Origin: a virus
IMG/VR virus record: IMGVR_UViG_3300034072_000913
Coordinates: 1-31,579 of that record
Direction: 5' to 3' (one strand)
Length of the DNA: 31,579 nucleotides
The translations under genes and the position numbers were made by a program. Shown here in pieces: positions 20,511 through 28,067 of the stretch; the first letter of the stretch is position 1, and every line of letters begins with the position of its first letter. The notes under the pieces were generated by a model. That model worked only from the letters and a program-made list of their open reading frames with translations, was not told the DNA's origin and did no database searches.

Positions 20511-21440
20511 ATGTCGACTGCTCCACAACAGCCAGGTTCGGGAGCTACCCGAGTAGCTTCTCCTGGTGCATTCACTATCAGTGCACTGAAGGATCCGACC
20601 CGCAAGCAGTATCTCAAGATGCTGGTTTACGGGCCTCCTGGTGCAGGCAAGACTTCGCTGCTCGGTTCGGCTGTGGACGTGTCTGAAATGCGAGACGTCC
20701 TCGTAGTGACTGCCGAAGGCGGCGTCATGGTGCTGGAAGACAACGACCGCATCTCGAATCCAAACCTGATCGACACTGTCAAGATCGATCGCATTGAACA
20801 ACTCCAGAAGATCTACGAGTTCCTACAGCATCACTGCCGTATGCGAGATGCTGGAGATCTGACAGGTCTCGCGAAACTCCAGCAGATGGTGTTCGATGGT
20901 GATCTGGCTACGCCTGAAGATACAGGCCTGAGCCGAATTCGTCAATTCCGCACGGTCATCGTCGACTCACTCACGGAAATCGAAGCACAGAACCTGGCCA
21001 AGATCCTGAACATGGATTCGCAAGGCCTCGATGCTGGTGCTGATCTGGAAGTGGCAGGCTTTGCAGAGTTCCGCCGCAACAACCACATCATTCAGCGGAT
21101 TGTGCGATCGCTTCGCGACCTGCCGCTGCACATTCTCATCGTATGCGCTCAAGGCTACAACCAGGATGAGCTGAAGCGCTACCACTACTCCCCTGCACTG
21201 ACTGGTAAGCTGGCCACTCAGATTCAGGGTTTCATGGATATCGTCGGCTGGCTTCAAGTGGGCATGGCTGATGCAAACGACCCAACAGGCGCCGGTCCAC
21301 GTCGTCTGTTCGTCCAGCCCCAGTCTGGGCCCAAGGCAGATGCGAAGAATCGTATGTCTGCATACAAGAAGCCATGGTTCGATAATCCGACTATGGCCCA
21401 AATTATGCGAGACACGGGATTCATCTCGAAGATTGCCTAA
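20511..21440 (+). CDS. Sak4-like RecA-fold ATPase (recombinase)
   Basis: A 309-residue P-loop ATPase. Walker A is VYGPPGAGKTSL (39-50). The strand VLVVTAEGG (63-71) follows, and the Walker B region is TVIVDSLTE (148-156). This matches the Sak4 group of phage single-strand annealing/RecA-core proteins that sit beside an SSB-like gene. It would pair single-stranded DNA made by the Cas4-like nuclease. The N-terminus (1-25) is disordered and Ser/Pro/Gly-rich. It starts 47 bases after the nuclease gene, without a separate promoter. Confidence 0.82.
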   Translation: MSTAPQQPGSGATRVASPGAFTISALKDPTRKQYLKMLVYGPPGAGKTSLLGSAVDVSEMRDVLVVTAEGGVMVLEDNDRISNPNLIDTVKIDRIEQLQKIYEFLQHHCRMRDAGDLTGLAKLQQMVFDGDLATPEDTGLSRIRQFRTVIVDSLTEIEAQNLAKILNMDSQGLDAGADLEVAGFAEFRRNNHIIQRIVRSLRDLPLHILIVCAQGYNQDELKRYHYSPALTGKLATQIQGFMDIVGWLQVGMADANDPTGAGPRRLFVQPQSGPKADAKNRMSAYKKPWFDNPTMAQIMRDTGFISKIA

Positions 21441-21461
21441 GCATACTGGGAACCGCAACTG

Positions 21462-21514
21462 CGTTCTACGCGTTCATGCAGAAGCGTTCATCCTAAACGC
21501 GTTCACAGTGTTCA
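21462..21514 (+). repeat. GCGTTC iteron cluster upstream of DUF669 gene
   Basis: GCGTTC occurs at 21462-21467, 21471-21476, 21485-21490 and 21500-21505, with a GTGTTC variant at 21509-21514. Start-to-start steps are 9, 14, 15 and 9 bases, a nearly symmetric layout. It fills most of the gap between the Sak4-like stop and the DUF669 start, so it may be a protein-binding array on DNA or mRNA. Confidence 0.6.
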
Positions 21515-21526
21515 AGGAACAAATCT

Positions 21527-22036
21527 ATGACCGACACTCAAACCGGCGAAGACACCTCGTTCAACAACGACGCCACCGGCGTTGCCTTCGAGCAAGAAGA
21601 AGGCTTCTCGTTCAACATGAACGAAACGGCTGAAAGCTCTGGTTTCGAGCCGATGCCTGCTGGCACCTACGACGTCGCCGTCGAAGAGGTGAAGTATCAG
21701 ATCTCGAGGTCGTCGGGCGCCCCGATGTGGGCGATCACCTACGTCATCGCGTCTGGTGAATTCGCCGAGAAGAACCGCAAGCTCTTCCAATACCTCACCA
21801 TGAAGCCCGAACAACGCGGTCGCGTGAAGCAGTGGGTCAACCGGGTCGCTCCGGAACTGGCCTCGCTGACCGACTTCAACCCGAAGAAGATCGCGGAAGA
21901 CGGCATCCTGGTCGGCAAGCGTGCTCGTGCCAAGGTCGGCATCGAGACTTCCGAACAGTACGGCGCCCGGAACACCGTTAAGGACATCCTGGCTCCGACT
22001 GCTGGTGGTGCTGGCGGCGATGGATTCCAGCTCTAA
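21527..22036 (+). CDS. DUF669-type putative ssDNA-binding protein
   Basis: A 169-residue protein with the DUF669 pattern: MPAGTYDVAVEEVKYQISRSSGAPMWAITYVI (about residues 43-74), then KNRKLFQYLTM and a C-terminal strand region with GKRARAKVGIE. The family, usually beside Sak4, is thought to act as a phage SSB (OB-fold-like). An acidic/aromatic N-terminus precedes the domain. Codons are GC3-rich, unlike neighbours, fitting an abundant protein. AAGGAAC lies eight bases before ATG, and the GCGTTC repeats in the leader may allow autoregulation. Confidence 0.8.
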   Translation: MTDTQTGEDTSFNNDATGVAFEQEEGFSFNMNETAESSGFEPMPAGTYDVAVEEVKYQISRSSGAPMWAITYVIASGEFAEKNRKLFQYLTMKPEQRGRVKQWVNRVAPELASLTDFNPKKIAEDGILVGKRARAKVGIETSEQYGARNTVKDILAPTAGGAGGDGFQL

Positions 22037-22364
22037 GCCTGAACTGAGGGGTAAAGCCCTCAATCAGCTTCGGAGTAATGGAAGGGTAAGTATTCGTTCT
22101 GCCGCTCCGCTCTTCGGATGCCACTATATGACTCTTCGGGACTGGGTCCAAAGGGGTTATGTTAGGGTGATCGATCTTGGAACCCGTAAGTACATTACAC
22201 TCCAGGAATATGAGCGGTGGCTGGCAGAAGGTGCTTACAAACCGGAGGGGGGCTCTAACGAGCCCTCCTCTTCCCATATTCCGGCAAGGCCTGCCCAACC
22301 ACCGCAACAAATGCAACAGGATTTCGGTGACGGTGGGCGTCCCGTTTTTGATGAGGACTACTGA
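22020..22364 (+). CDS. Excisionase/MerR-like HTH protein, 114 aa
   Basis: Residues about 17-62 form a MerR/excisionase-type HTH: RVSIRSAAPLFGCHYMTLRDWVQRGYVRVIDLGTRKYIT (shown as the span 19-57), followed by LQEYERWLAEG. The C-terminal 45 residues are Pro/Gln/Ser-rich and end acidic (FDEDY), like an SSB-type tail. ATG 22020 overlaps the DUF669 gene by 17 bases. It may be a regulator or replication accessory protein; no integrase is present in the window to support an excisionase role. Confidence 0.65.
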   Translation: MDSSSKPELRGKALNQLRSNGRVSIRSAAPLFGCHYMTLRDWVQRGYVRVIDLGTRKYITLQEYERWLAEGAYKPEGGSNEPSSSHIPARPAQPPQQMQQDFGDGGRPVFDEDY

Positions 22365-22365
22365 C

Positions 22366-23112
22366 ATGACACACAAGGTATTCGTTCTCCTGTCTGGCGG
22401 TGCTGATTCGAGCACTACTCTCGCCTACGCGCGTCAAGAGTTCCCGAAGGCTGAGATCGAAACGGTCACGATGGACTATGGTCAGCGCCATCGCAAGGAA
22501 ATCGAAGCGGCCAAGACTATCTCTGCCTACTTCGGCGCCAAGCATGTGACGGTCCCTCTGCAAGGCCTGATGCAAGGCATGCTCGTCGACAAGGGCGAAG
22601 ACAACGAAGCTATCCCGCACAAGAGCTATGCCGAACTTCCTCAAGGCATTTCTCCTACCTACGTCACCTTCCGCAACGGCCTGATGCTCAGCGTTCTCGC
22701 GGCTCGTGCACAAGGCTGGGTGATGGCAGAACAAAAGCGGCTGGAAGCTGAGTTGCAAGACGGTCTGGGAACTCTGGATCCCAACGAAGTCCAAGCAACT
22801 ATCTACTGCGGCGTCCATGCCGATGATGGCGCGAACTGGGCGTATCCGGACTGCACACCTGAGTTCATCGGTGGCATGGCCAATGCCATCTACATCGGCA
22901 CCTACAACAAGGTGCGTCTGCGGACTCCGCTGCTGCACTACTCCAAGGCTGATGTCATCCGTGAAGGCACTCGTCTCGGTGTTCCGTTCGAGCTCACCTG
23001 GTCGTGCTACAAGGGTGAAGACCTTCACTGCGGTCAATGTCCCACGTGCCTGTCTCGGAAAGAAGCCTTCGAACTGAACGGTCTTCTGGATCCGACTACG
23101 TACGCGGCCTAA
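22366..23112 (+). CDS. queC: 7-cyano-7-deazaguanine (preQ0) synthase QueC
   Basis: A 248-residue ATP-dependent enzyme that converts 7-carboxy-7-deazaguanine to preQ0 using ammonia. The PP-loop is LLSGGADSSTTL (8-19). The YGQRH segment follows, with CGVHADDGANWAYPDC in the middle. The zinc site near the C-terminus uses C214, C222, C225 and C228 (SCYKGEDLHCGQCPTC). ATG 22366 follows GAGGA; longer frames upstream overlap the HTH gene and lack the motif. It is the first of the contiguous queC-queD-queE-dpdA cluster and commits the pathway to preQ0 rather than the carboxy form. Confidence 0.95.
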   Translation: MTHKVFVLLSGGADSSTTLAYARQEFPKAEIETVTMDYGQRHRKEIEAAKTISAYFGAKHVTVPLQGLMQGMLVDKGEDNEAIPHKSYAELPQGISPTYVTFRNGLMLSVLAARAQGWVMAEQKRLEAELQDGLGTLDPNEVQATIYCGVHADDGANWAYPDCTPEFIGGMANAIYIGTYNKVRLRTPLLHYSKADVIREGTRLGVPFELTWSCYKGEDLHCGQCPTCLSRKEAFELNGLLDPTTYAA

Positions 23113-23141
23113 CTACGTAACTCTCCCAACAGGTGGTAAAG

Positions 23142-23636
23142 ATGTCAAGGTCAGAATTCAATGTTCGGGAGGCTGCTGAAGGCTTCCGATATCAGTCGGG
23201 GAAGACTTTCACCCACTCTGTTGGGTTGAGTGCATGCTTTCGTCAGTGGCGTGCTGAATCTCACTGCCGCCTCCTCCACGGCTACTCGCTACAGGTGGAG
23301 TTCGCGTTCTCCACGAAAGAATTGGACATCAGAAACTGGGCCGTTGACTTTGGCTCGCTGAAGTCCCTAAAGGGCTGGCTCGAAGATACCTTCGACCACA
23401 AGACTCTCGTCGCTGAAGACGATCCCAAGATCTCCATCTACCGTGAGCTCGAGATCGCAGGCATGGTCGAGCTGCGAGTGGTGCCCTCCACTGGCTGTGA
23501 GGCTTTCTCACGGATGATCTACGAGTACGCTGAACAGTGGCTGTCTGATAACGGCTATGATCATGTGGTGCTCGAAAGCGTGACCGTTCGCGAGCACGAA
23601 GCTAACTGGGCAAGCTACGGAAGGGATCCCCGATGA
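23142..23636 (+). CDS. queD: 6-carboxytetrahydropterin synthase-like QueD
   Basis: A 164-residue T-fold enzyme converting dihydroneopterin triphosphate to 6-carboxytetrahydropterin. Visible: FTHSVGLSACF (23-33), HCRLLHGYSL (41-50) with catalytic C42 and zinc H46, NWAVDFGSLK (65-74), TFDHKTL (83-89), and REHEANWASYG near the end. The usual zinc motif LHGH is LHGY here, with an extra His just before C42, a variant form. ATG 23142 has AGGTGG upstream. The stop overlaps queE (ATGA). Assignment is supported by neighbours QueC and QueE. Confidence 0.88.
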   Translation: MSRSEFNVREAAEGFRYQSGKTFTHSVGLSACFRQWRAESHCRLLHGYSLQVEFAFSTKELDIRNWAVDFGSLKSLKGWLEDTFDHKTLVAEDDPKISIYRELEIAGMVELRVVPSTGCEAFSRMIYEYAEQWLSDNGYDHVVLESVTVREHEANWASYGRDPR

Positions 23637-24481
23637 GTGAACAGGAAGAGGCAAACAATTCTGTGATGTCGCCATCTAACGCCGCCTCCACACAGAGGGT
23701 GCGCAAGTACAACGTCACAGAGATCTTCGGCCCCACCATCCAAGGAGAGGGCATCGTTGCAGGCACAAAGACGATGTTCATCCGCTTCGCCGGATGTGAC
23801 TATCGGTGCCAGATGTGCGACAGTCTCCATGCCGTGATTCCAGAGGCTATCAAGAAGCATGCTACTTTGATGTCTGCTGAAGACATCATGATTCCCCTGT
23901 TCAAGGCTCGGAATGAAACAGGCGTCGAGTGGGTTACTCTTTCAGGAGGTAACCCATGCATGTGGGATATCTCGGATCTGTGTCAGATGCTCAAGTTGGC
24001 AGGATTCAAGATTTCTCTGGAGACCCAGGGGACTCTAATTCCAGCGTGGCTACGCTTCTGTGATGTGGTCACTATTTCTCCCAAGTCTCCAGGCATGGGT
24101 GAGAAGTTCGAAAGAGACAAGTTCGATAAGTTTCTACGTGCTTGTGCTACTGCAGCTCCATGGCAGGTTTCACTGAAGGTCGTCGTCTTCAGCGCACAAG
24201 ATCTGGAGTTCGCTTTGGATGTGCGTGAGCGCTTCCGCACATACTACAAATATTCTCCGATCTACCTGTCGCTCGGGAACCCTCATCCCCCAAGGCTGAG
24301 CGAAGACTTCGACATGGTCGAAGAAGTTCCTGAACGTGCTGCTGGGTGGGATCTGCGTCTTGATCTGCTAGAAGACTACCGTATTCTAGCGGAAGAGATC
24401 TGCCAAGATCCACGATTCACAGACTTCCGGTTCTTGCCCCAGCTGCATGTGCTAGTTTGGGCAAATAAGGGAGGTGTGTGA
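23633..24481 (+). CDS. queE: 7-carboxy-7-deazaguanine synthase QueE
   Basis: A 282-residue radical SAM enzyme that contracts 6-carboxytetrahydropterin to 7-carboxy-7-deazaguanine. EIFGPTIQGEG (30-40) is the family start. The cluster motif is C55-x3-C59-x2-C62 in GCDYRCQMCD. SGGNP (104-108) contacts SAM. SLETQGT, ISPKSPGM and the C-terminal LPQLHVLVW are typical of QueE. The N-terminal 25 residues are an extra disordered extension. AAGGGA lies before the ATG, overlapping the queD stop. Confidence 0.95.
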   Translation: MSEQEEANNSVMSPSNAASTQRVRKYNVTEIFGPTIQGEGIVAGTKTMFIRFAGCDYRCQMCDSLHAVIPEAIKKHATLMSAEDIMIPLFKARNETGVEWVTLSGGNPCMWDISDLCQMLKLAGFKISLETQGTLIPAWLRFCDVVTISPKSPGMGEKFERDKFDKFLRACATAAPWQVSLKVVVFSAQDLEFALDVRERFRTYYKYSPIYLSLGNPHPPRLSEDFDMVEEVPERAAGWDLRLDLLEDYRILAEEICQDPRFTDFRFLPQLHVLVWANKGGV

Positions 24482-24711
24482 TGGCTGTCTGGGGTCTTAC
24501 ACACGACAAGAAGATCATCAGGATCCCCAAATACCTACTCGAAAGCAAACACTTCAACTCAGCCCTGTATTTCACGACGCGTCCAGCGACTGAAGAAGGT
24601 CTGAAGGAACTACAAAAGATTCGTAACACTGGAGTGGAGATCACCAATGGGTTTGTTCGCACCTGTCGCACCGGTTCAAATTCTGCACGAGATGCTTATC
24701 AACGACTGTAG
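24481..24711 (+). CDS. Hypothetical protein inside 7-deazaguanine cluster, 76 aa
   Basis: Family not recognised. A basic alpha/beta protein: HDKKIIRIPKYLL, YFTTRPATEEGLKELQKIRNTGVEITNGFVRTC. ATG overlaps the queE stop (TGATG) with AAGGGAGG upstream, and its end overlaps the DpdA-like start by 65 bases, so translation of the three is probably coupled. Its placement suggests a role linked to base insertion or modification, but the sequence gives no direct evidence. Confidence 0.7.
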   Translation: MAVWGLTHDKKIIRIPKYLLESKHFNSALYFTTRPATEEGLKELQKIRNTGVEITNGFVRTCRTGSNSARDAYQRL

Positions 24712-25474
24712 AGGTCTGTTCGGCGATTACCATCTCCTGCTGGCTCACCACACCGTGGAGAAAGAAGAATCATTCCGTCGTCTGTGGCGTACATATGAGC
24801 GCAAGACTGGAATGAATCGTGTGGGCGCCACCATCATCATGGACAACTCACTTGTTGAGTTGGGTGGTGCTGTGGACGATCAGATGGTGCGTACTGCAGT
24901 CAGTGCAGTGAAGTTCGAAGTAGGTAATCGTTCCCATGTGATTCCAGTTCTTCCTGATGTCATGGGAGATGGTGTGGCTACAATGGAAGCCTCTTCTGAT
25001 GGCTACGATCGCTGGAAGGACTCTGAAATGCCTGGTGACGGCTATATGCTGGTCGCTCAAGGCAAAGACATGCAGGAGTTCTACAACGTCATCGACTACT
25101 TCTTCATCCTGCACAAAGAATTCTTCCGTGACATTCGCTGGGTAGGTATTCCCCGTAAGCTGGCTCAGCTGACAGGCTCGCGCAAGACTGCCATTCGCTA
25201 TGTGCAATCTGTGGCACCGCAGGTTAAGATCCATCTGCTGGGCTTCTGTGACAATATTCTGGACGACATCCGATGTGCTCGTCTCCTCGGAGTCGCAGGC
25301 ATCGACTCGGCAGTGCCTGTTCGTCACCAAGATGTTCTGCTTCCCACATCCGAAGTGGGTCCACGAGATCCCAACTGGTTCGAAGAAGGTGTTCTCACCG
25401 ACAGAGGTGCTACCAACGTACGCAACTTCCGTCGATGGGTAAGCAGTAAAGAATACGCCAAGTATCACCACTAG
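24647..25474 (+). CDS. dpdA: DpdA-like DNA 7-deazaguanine transglycosylase
   Basis: A 275-residue relative of tRNA-guanine transglycosylase expected to swap guanine in DNA for preQ0. The pattern fits: APVAPVQILHEML N-terminus, DYHLLLAHH (27-35), IIMDNSLVELG (63-73) with D66 as the general acid/base candidate, VIPVLPDVMGD (98-108), WVGIPRKL (165-172), IHLLGFCDN (195-203) and GIDSAVPVR (218-226), where D220 aligns with the TGT nucleophile. The TGT zinc motif is absent, as in DpdA proteins. GGAG lies eight bases before ATG 24647; ATG 24692 is an alternative. Contiguity with queC-queD-queE strongly supports the call. Confidence 0.85.
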   Translation: MGLFAPVAPVQILHEMLINDCRGLFGDYHLLLAHHTVEKEESFRRLWRTYERKTGMNRVGATIIMDNSLVELGGAVDDQMVRTAVSAVKFEVGNRSHVIPVLPDVMGDGVATMEASSDGYDRWKDSEMPGDGYMLVAQGKDMQEFYNVIDYFFILHKEFFRDIRWVGIPRKLAQLTGSRKTAIRYVQSVAPQVKIHLLGFCDNILDDIRCARLLGVAGIDSAVPVRHQDVLLPTSEVGPRDPNWFEEGVLTDRGATNVRNFRRWVSSKEYAKYHH

Positions 25475-25489
25475 AACTAGACGGGGAAT

Positions 25490-28000
25490 ATGATGTCTGA
25501 GTGCGATCACCGTTGTGCTGATTGCCCCTTCAAGACGAAGACCATCGGCTCGAAAGGGCCGGTGGATTCTCCGTTTGTTATCGTGGGTGAATCTCCTGGC
25601 AGCCGCGAACTAATTGCAGGCAAGCCTTTCATGGGGCCAAGTGGCCTTATGCTCAATCAAGTTCTGAAGGAAGTAGGGTTCGATGATTTAGGCATCGAGC
25701 CTTTCGTCATGAATGCTCTGTCCTGTTACCCAAAGGACAAAGACATCCGCACTATGCGGACAGCCTCCAAAGCATGTCAACAACGTGTTTGGGATACTAT
25801 TCGGCAACACCCACGCAAAGTCATCCTGACTCTTGGTGCTGCTGCTGCCTGGTCTGTAACGAATGACTTCAAGATTGCAGTCACTCGAGATCGTGGTAAG
25901 ATGCTACAGGCCCCAGATCTTTGTTCCGATGGCGTTGTACTAACAGTACACCCTGCGTATCTGATGCGTAATGGTGGCGTGTATCCTTTCTGGAAGAAGG
26001 ACATCGCCTCATCGGTAGCACTGTTCAAAGGTGACATTAATACAGAAGGTGGTTTTATTCCACCAACATGGTTTGTAATTGAAAGCCGTGAGCAGTATGC
26101 TGCCATGGTTAGGAAGCTACACAACATAGTAAAGCCTCCTATGATTACAGGCGACGTGGAAACTGATTCGCTCTATGCACATACTGGGCGCATGTTGATG
26201 CTCGGCATCACCTGGGATGGTGATCATGTTACAATTATCCCAGAAGACATACTCTACGATAACTGGGACATCACCAAAGTCCTGGTTGAGCAGCCAGGTC
26301 CTCGTTGGAATTGGCACAATGGTAAGTTCGACGTTCGCTGGTTTAGGCGCCATGGAGCTCATGCTCGCGTCGACGAAGACACCATGCTGCTGTCATACTG
26401 CCTGAATGAGAATCGCGGTGTTCACGATCTGGATCAGGTTGCTCAGACATACATCAGTGCTCCTGCACACAAGAAGGAAATCGCCAAATACCTTCCAAAC
26501 AAGAACACAAGCTATCGGGTGATTCCGAAGCCAGAACTGCATAAGTATGCAGCTTATGACATTGCAAAGACCCACCGTCAGTGGGCTGTGATGCATGAGA
26601 TGGTGTTCGCAGACCAGTATCTTAAGCGGCAGTATGAAAAGCTGCTTATTCCTGCTTCTAACCTACTTCCCGAGGTGGAAGCTTATGGTGTTCGCGTATC
26701 CATGACTCGTATCATGGAGAATGAGCGTACCCATGAGGCTCAAATCAAGGAACTGGATGCTAAGATCAATGTGTATGCTCAGAAGCATCTGGGCCACGAC
26801 ATTAACATCGGCTCATGGCAACAACTGAAGAAGTTGCTCTATGGGAAGATGGGCCTTGGGCGGATGTCCGATGCCACAGACGAAGATGCTCTGATCCAGA
26901 TTAAGCGTAAGTTCAATCACCCCATTGTCGATCTTCTGCTTGAGCGTCGGGAAATTGCCAAGCGCAAAGGAACCTACATCACCAATCTCCATGACCGTGT
27001 GGATGAGAAGGGTAAGTTCATTCCAGGACGTATTGATGAAGACCAGAGAGTTAGGGCCACATTCAAACTGCACGGGACAACTTCTGGACGTCTAGCAGGG
27101 GCAGATCCTAACCTACTCAACCAGCCACGCGGCCCTATCATCCGAGGGCAGTATGTGGCAGGTAGGGGCAAAGTCTTCGTCGAAGTCGACCTTAACCAGG
27201 CAGAGCTTCGTTCACTGGCTCAGATGTCTAAAGATCCTATTCTGCTTGACATCTATACCAAAAATGAAATCTCCATTCACGATGTAACTACAGCAGCATT
27301 CTTCGGCTCCAAGAAGGAGATGAAGGAGAACGAGAACATTCGAGAAGCTGCTCGCCGTCAGCTCTTCCTTGGGCCGGAGTTCACGGCTGAAGAGATCTAC
27401 AAAGAAGCCAAGATGCGTGGCAAGGCTGTGAACTTCGGTATCGTGTATGGGCGTGAAGCCTTCTCTCTGGCTGAAGAGTTCAACATTCCAGTTGCAGAAG
27501 CACAACGCTGGATCAACACGTGGTTTGAAACTTATCCTGGAGCCAAGAAGTTCATTGAGGAATGCCGTGCTCTACCTAACCAGCGCAAATCAATCACTAC
27601 GGTGTTTGGTCGCAGGAAGCGCCCAGGTGTTGTCTCGAGTGAAAACCTGAAGGGTCTCCAAAACGAATACGCCAACTTCCCACACCAGTCAGTCGCGTCT
27701 GACATTATGCTGACTACATTCATTGAAGTGTACTACCCTCTTCGTGAGCGTTGGGGTGCGTATATCTGGAATGAACTGTATGACGCCATCTACTACGAAG
27801 TCGATGCGGATGCAGGCAAGATTGCAGAGTCTATAGCATATGTTCAAGAAGTGATTACTCGTGTTCCTCGTGAGGTGGGTCTCACACGAGTTCCTTTCCT
27901 GGGTGATGCTAAGATTGGGCTTGACTGGGGACATATGCAAGATTGGGAAGGCAAACATACACTAGAGGAGGTGCTTAATAAGTACGACTGGGTAGATTAA
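25490..28000 (+). CDS. UDG-like domain fused to family A DNA polymerase with 3'-5' exonuclease
   Basis: An 836-residue replicative polymerase. Residues 1-180 resemble family 4 uracil-DNA glycosylase: cysteines C5/C9/C12, C79 and C96 for a 4Fe-4S cluster, GESPG (33-37) and VHPAYL (153-158). The 3'-5' exonuclease has DxE in GDVETD (221-226), N277...D281 and Y353...D357. Polymerase motif A is VEVDLNQAELR (564-574, D567). Motif B is RGKAVNFGIVYG (643-654), with F649 at the sugar-selecting position. Motif C is ELYDAIYYEV (762-771), keeping D765 but replacing the usual His and Glu of HDE by Tyr and Ala. Phage SPO1 polymerase is a known UDG-PolA fusion. It would copy DNA into which DpdA then places preQ0. 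Confidence 0.93.
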   Translation: MMSECDHRCADCPFKTKTIGSKGPVDSPFVIVGESPGSRELIAGKPFMGPSGLMLNQVLKEVGFDDLGIEPFVMNALSCYPKDKDIRTMRTASKACQQRVWDTIRQHPRKVILTLGAAAAWSVTNDFKIAVTRDRGKMLQAPDLCSDGVVLTVHPAYLMRNGGVYPFWKKDIASSVALFKGDINTEGGFIPPTWFVIESREQYAAMVRKLHNIVKPPMITGDVETDSLYAHTGRMLMLGITWDGDHVTIIPEDILYDNWDITKVLVEQPGPRWNWHNGKFDVRWFRRHGAHARVDEDTMLLSYCLNENRGVHDLDQVAQTYISAPAHKKEIAKYLPNKNTSYRVIPKPELHKYAAYDIAKTHRQWAVMHEMVFADQYLKRQYEKLLIPASNLLPEVEAYGVRVSMTRIMENERTHEAQIKELDAKINVYAQKHLGHDINIGSWQQLKKLLYGKMGLGRMSDATDEDALIQIKRKFNHPIVDLLLERREIAKRKGTYITNLHDRVDEKGKFIPGRIDEDQRVRATFKLHGTTSGRLAGADPNLLNQPRGPIIRGQYVAGRGKVFVEVDLNQAELRSLAQMSKDPILLDIYTKNEISIHDVTTAAFFGSKKEMKENENIREAARRQLFLGPEFTAEEIYKEAKMRGKAVNFGIVYGREAFSLAEEFNIPVAEAQRWINTWFETYPGAKKFIEECRALPNQRKSITTVFGRRKRPGVVSSENLKGLQNEYANFPHQSVASDIMLTTFIEVYYPLRERWGAYIWNELYDAIYYEVDADAGKIAESIAYVQEVITRVPREVGLTRVPFLGDAKIGLDWGHMQDWEGKHTLEEVLNKYDWVD

Positions 28001-28023
28001 ATAAGCCACCCAAATTTAGGAAC

Positions 28024-28052
28024 TTGCTTTATTTGGGAATCGGTGTTATTAT
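28024..28052 (+). promoter_or_regulatory. Sigma70-like promoter for gene at 28068
   Basis: TTGCTT at 28024-28029, a 17-base spacer, and TATTAT at 28047-28052. It should also serve the ribonucleotide reductase and dNMP kinase genes. Confidence 0.7.
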
Positions 28053-28067
28053 ATGGAGTAAAGCGAA

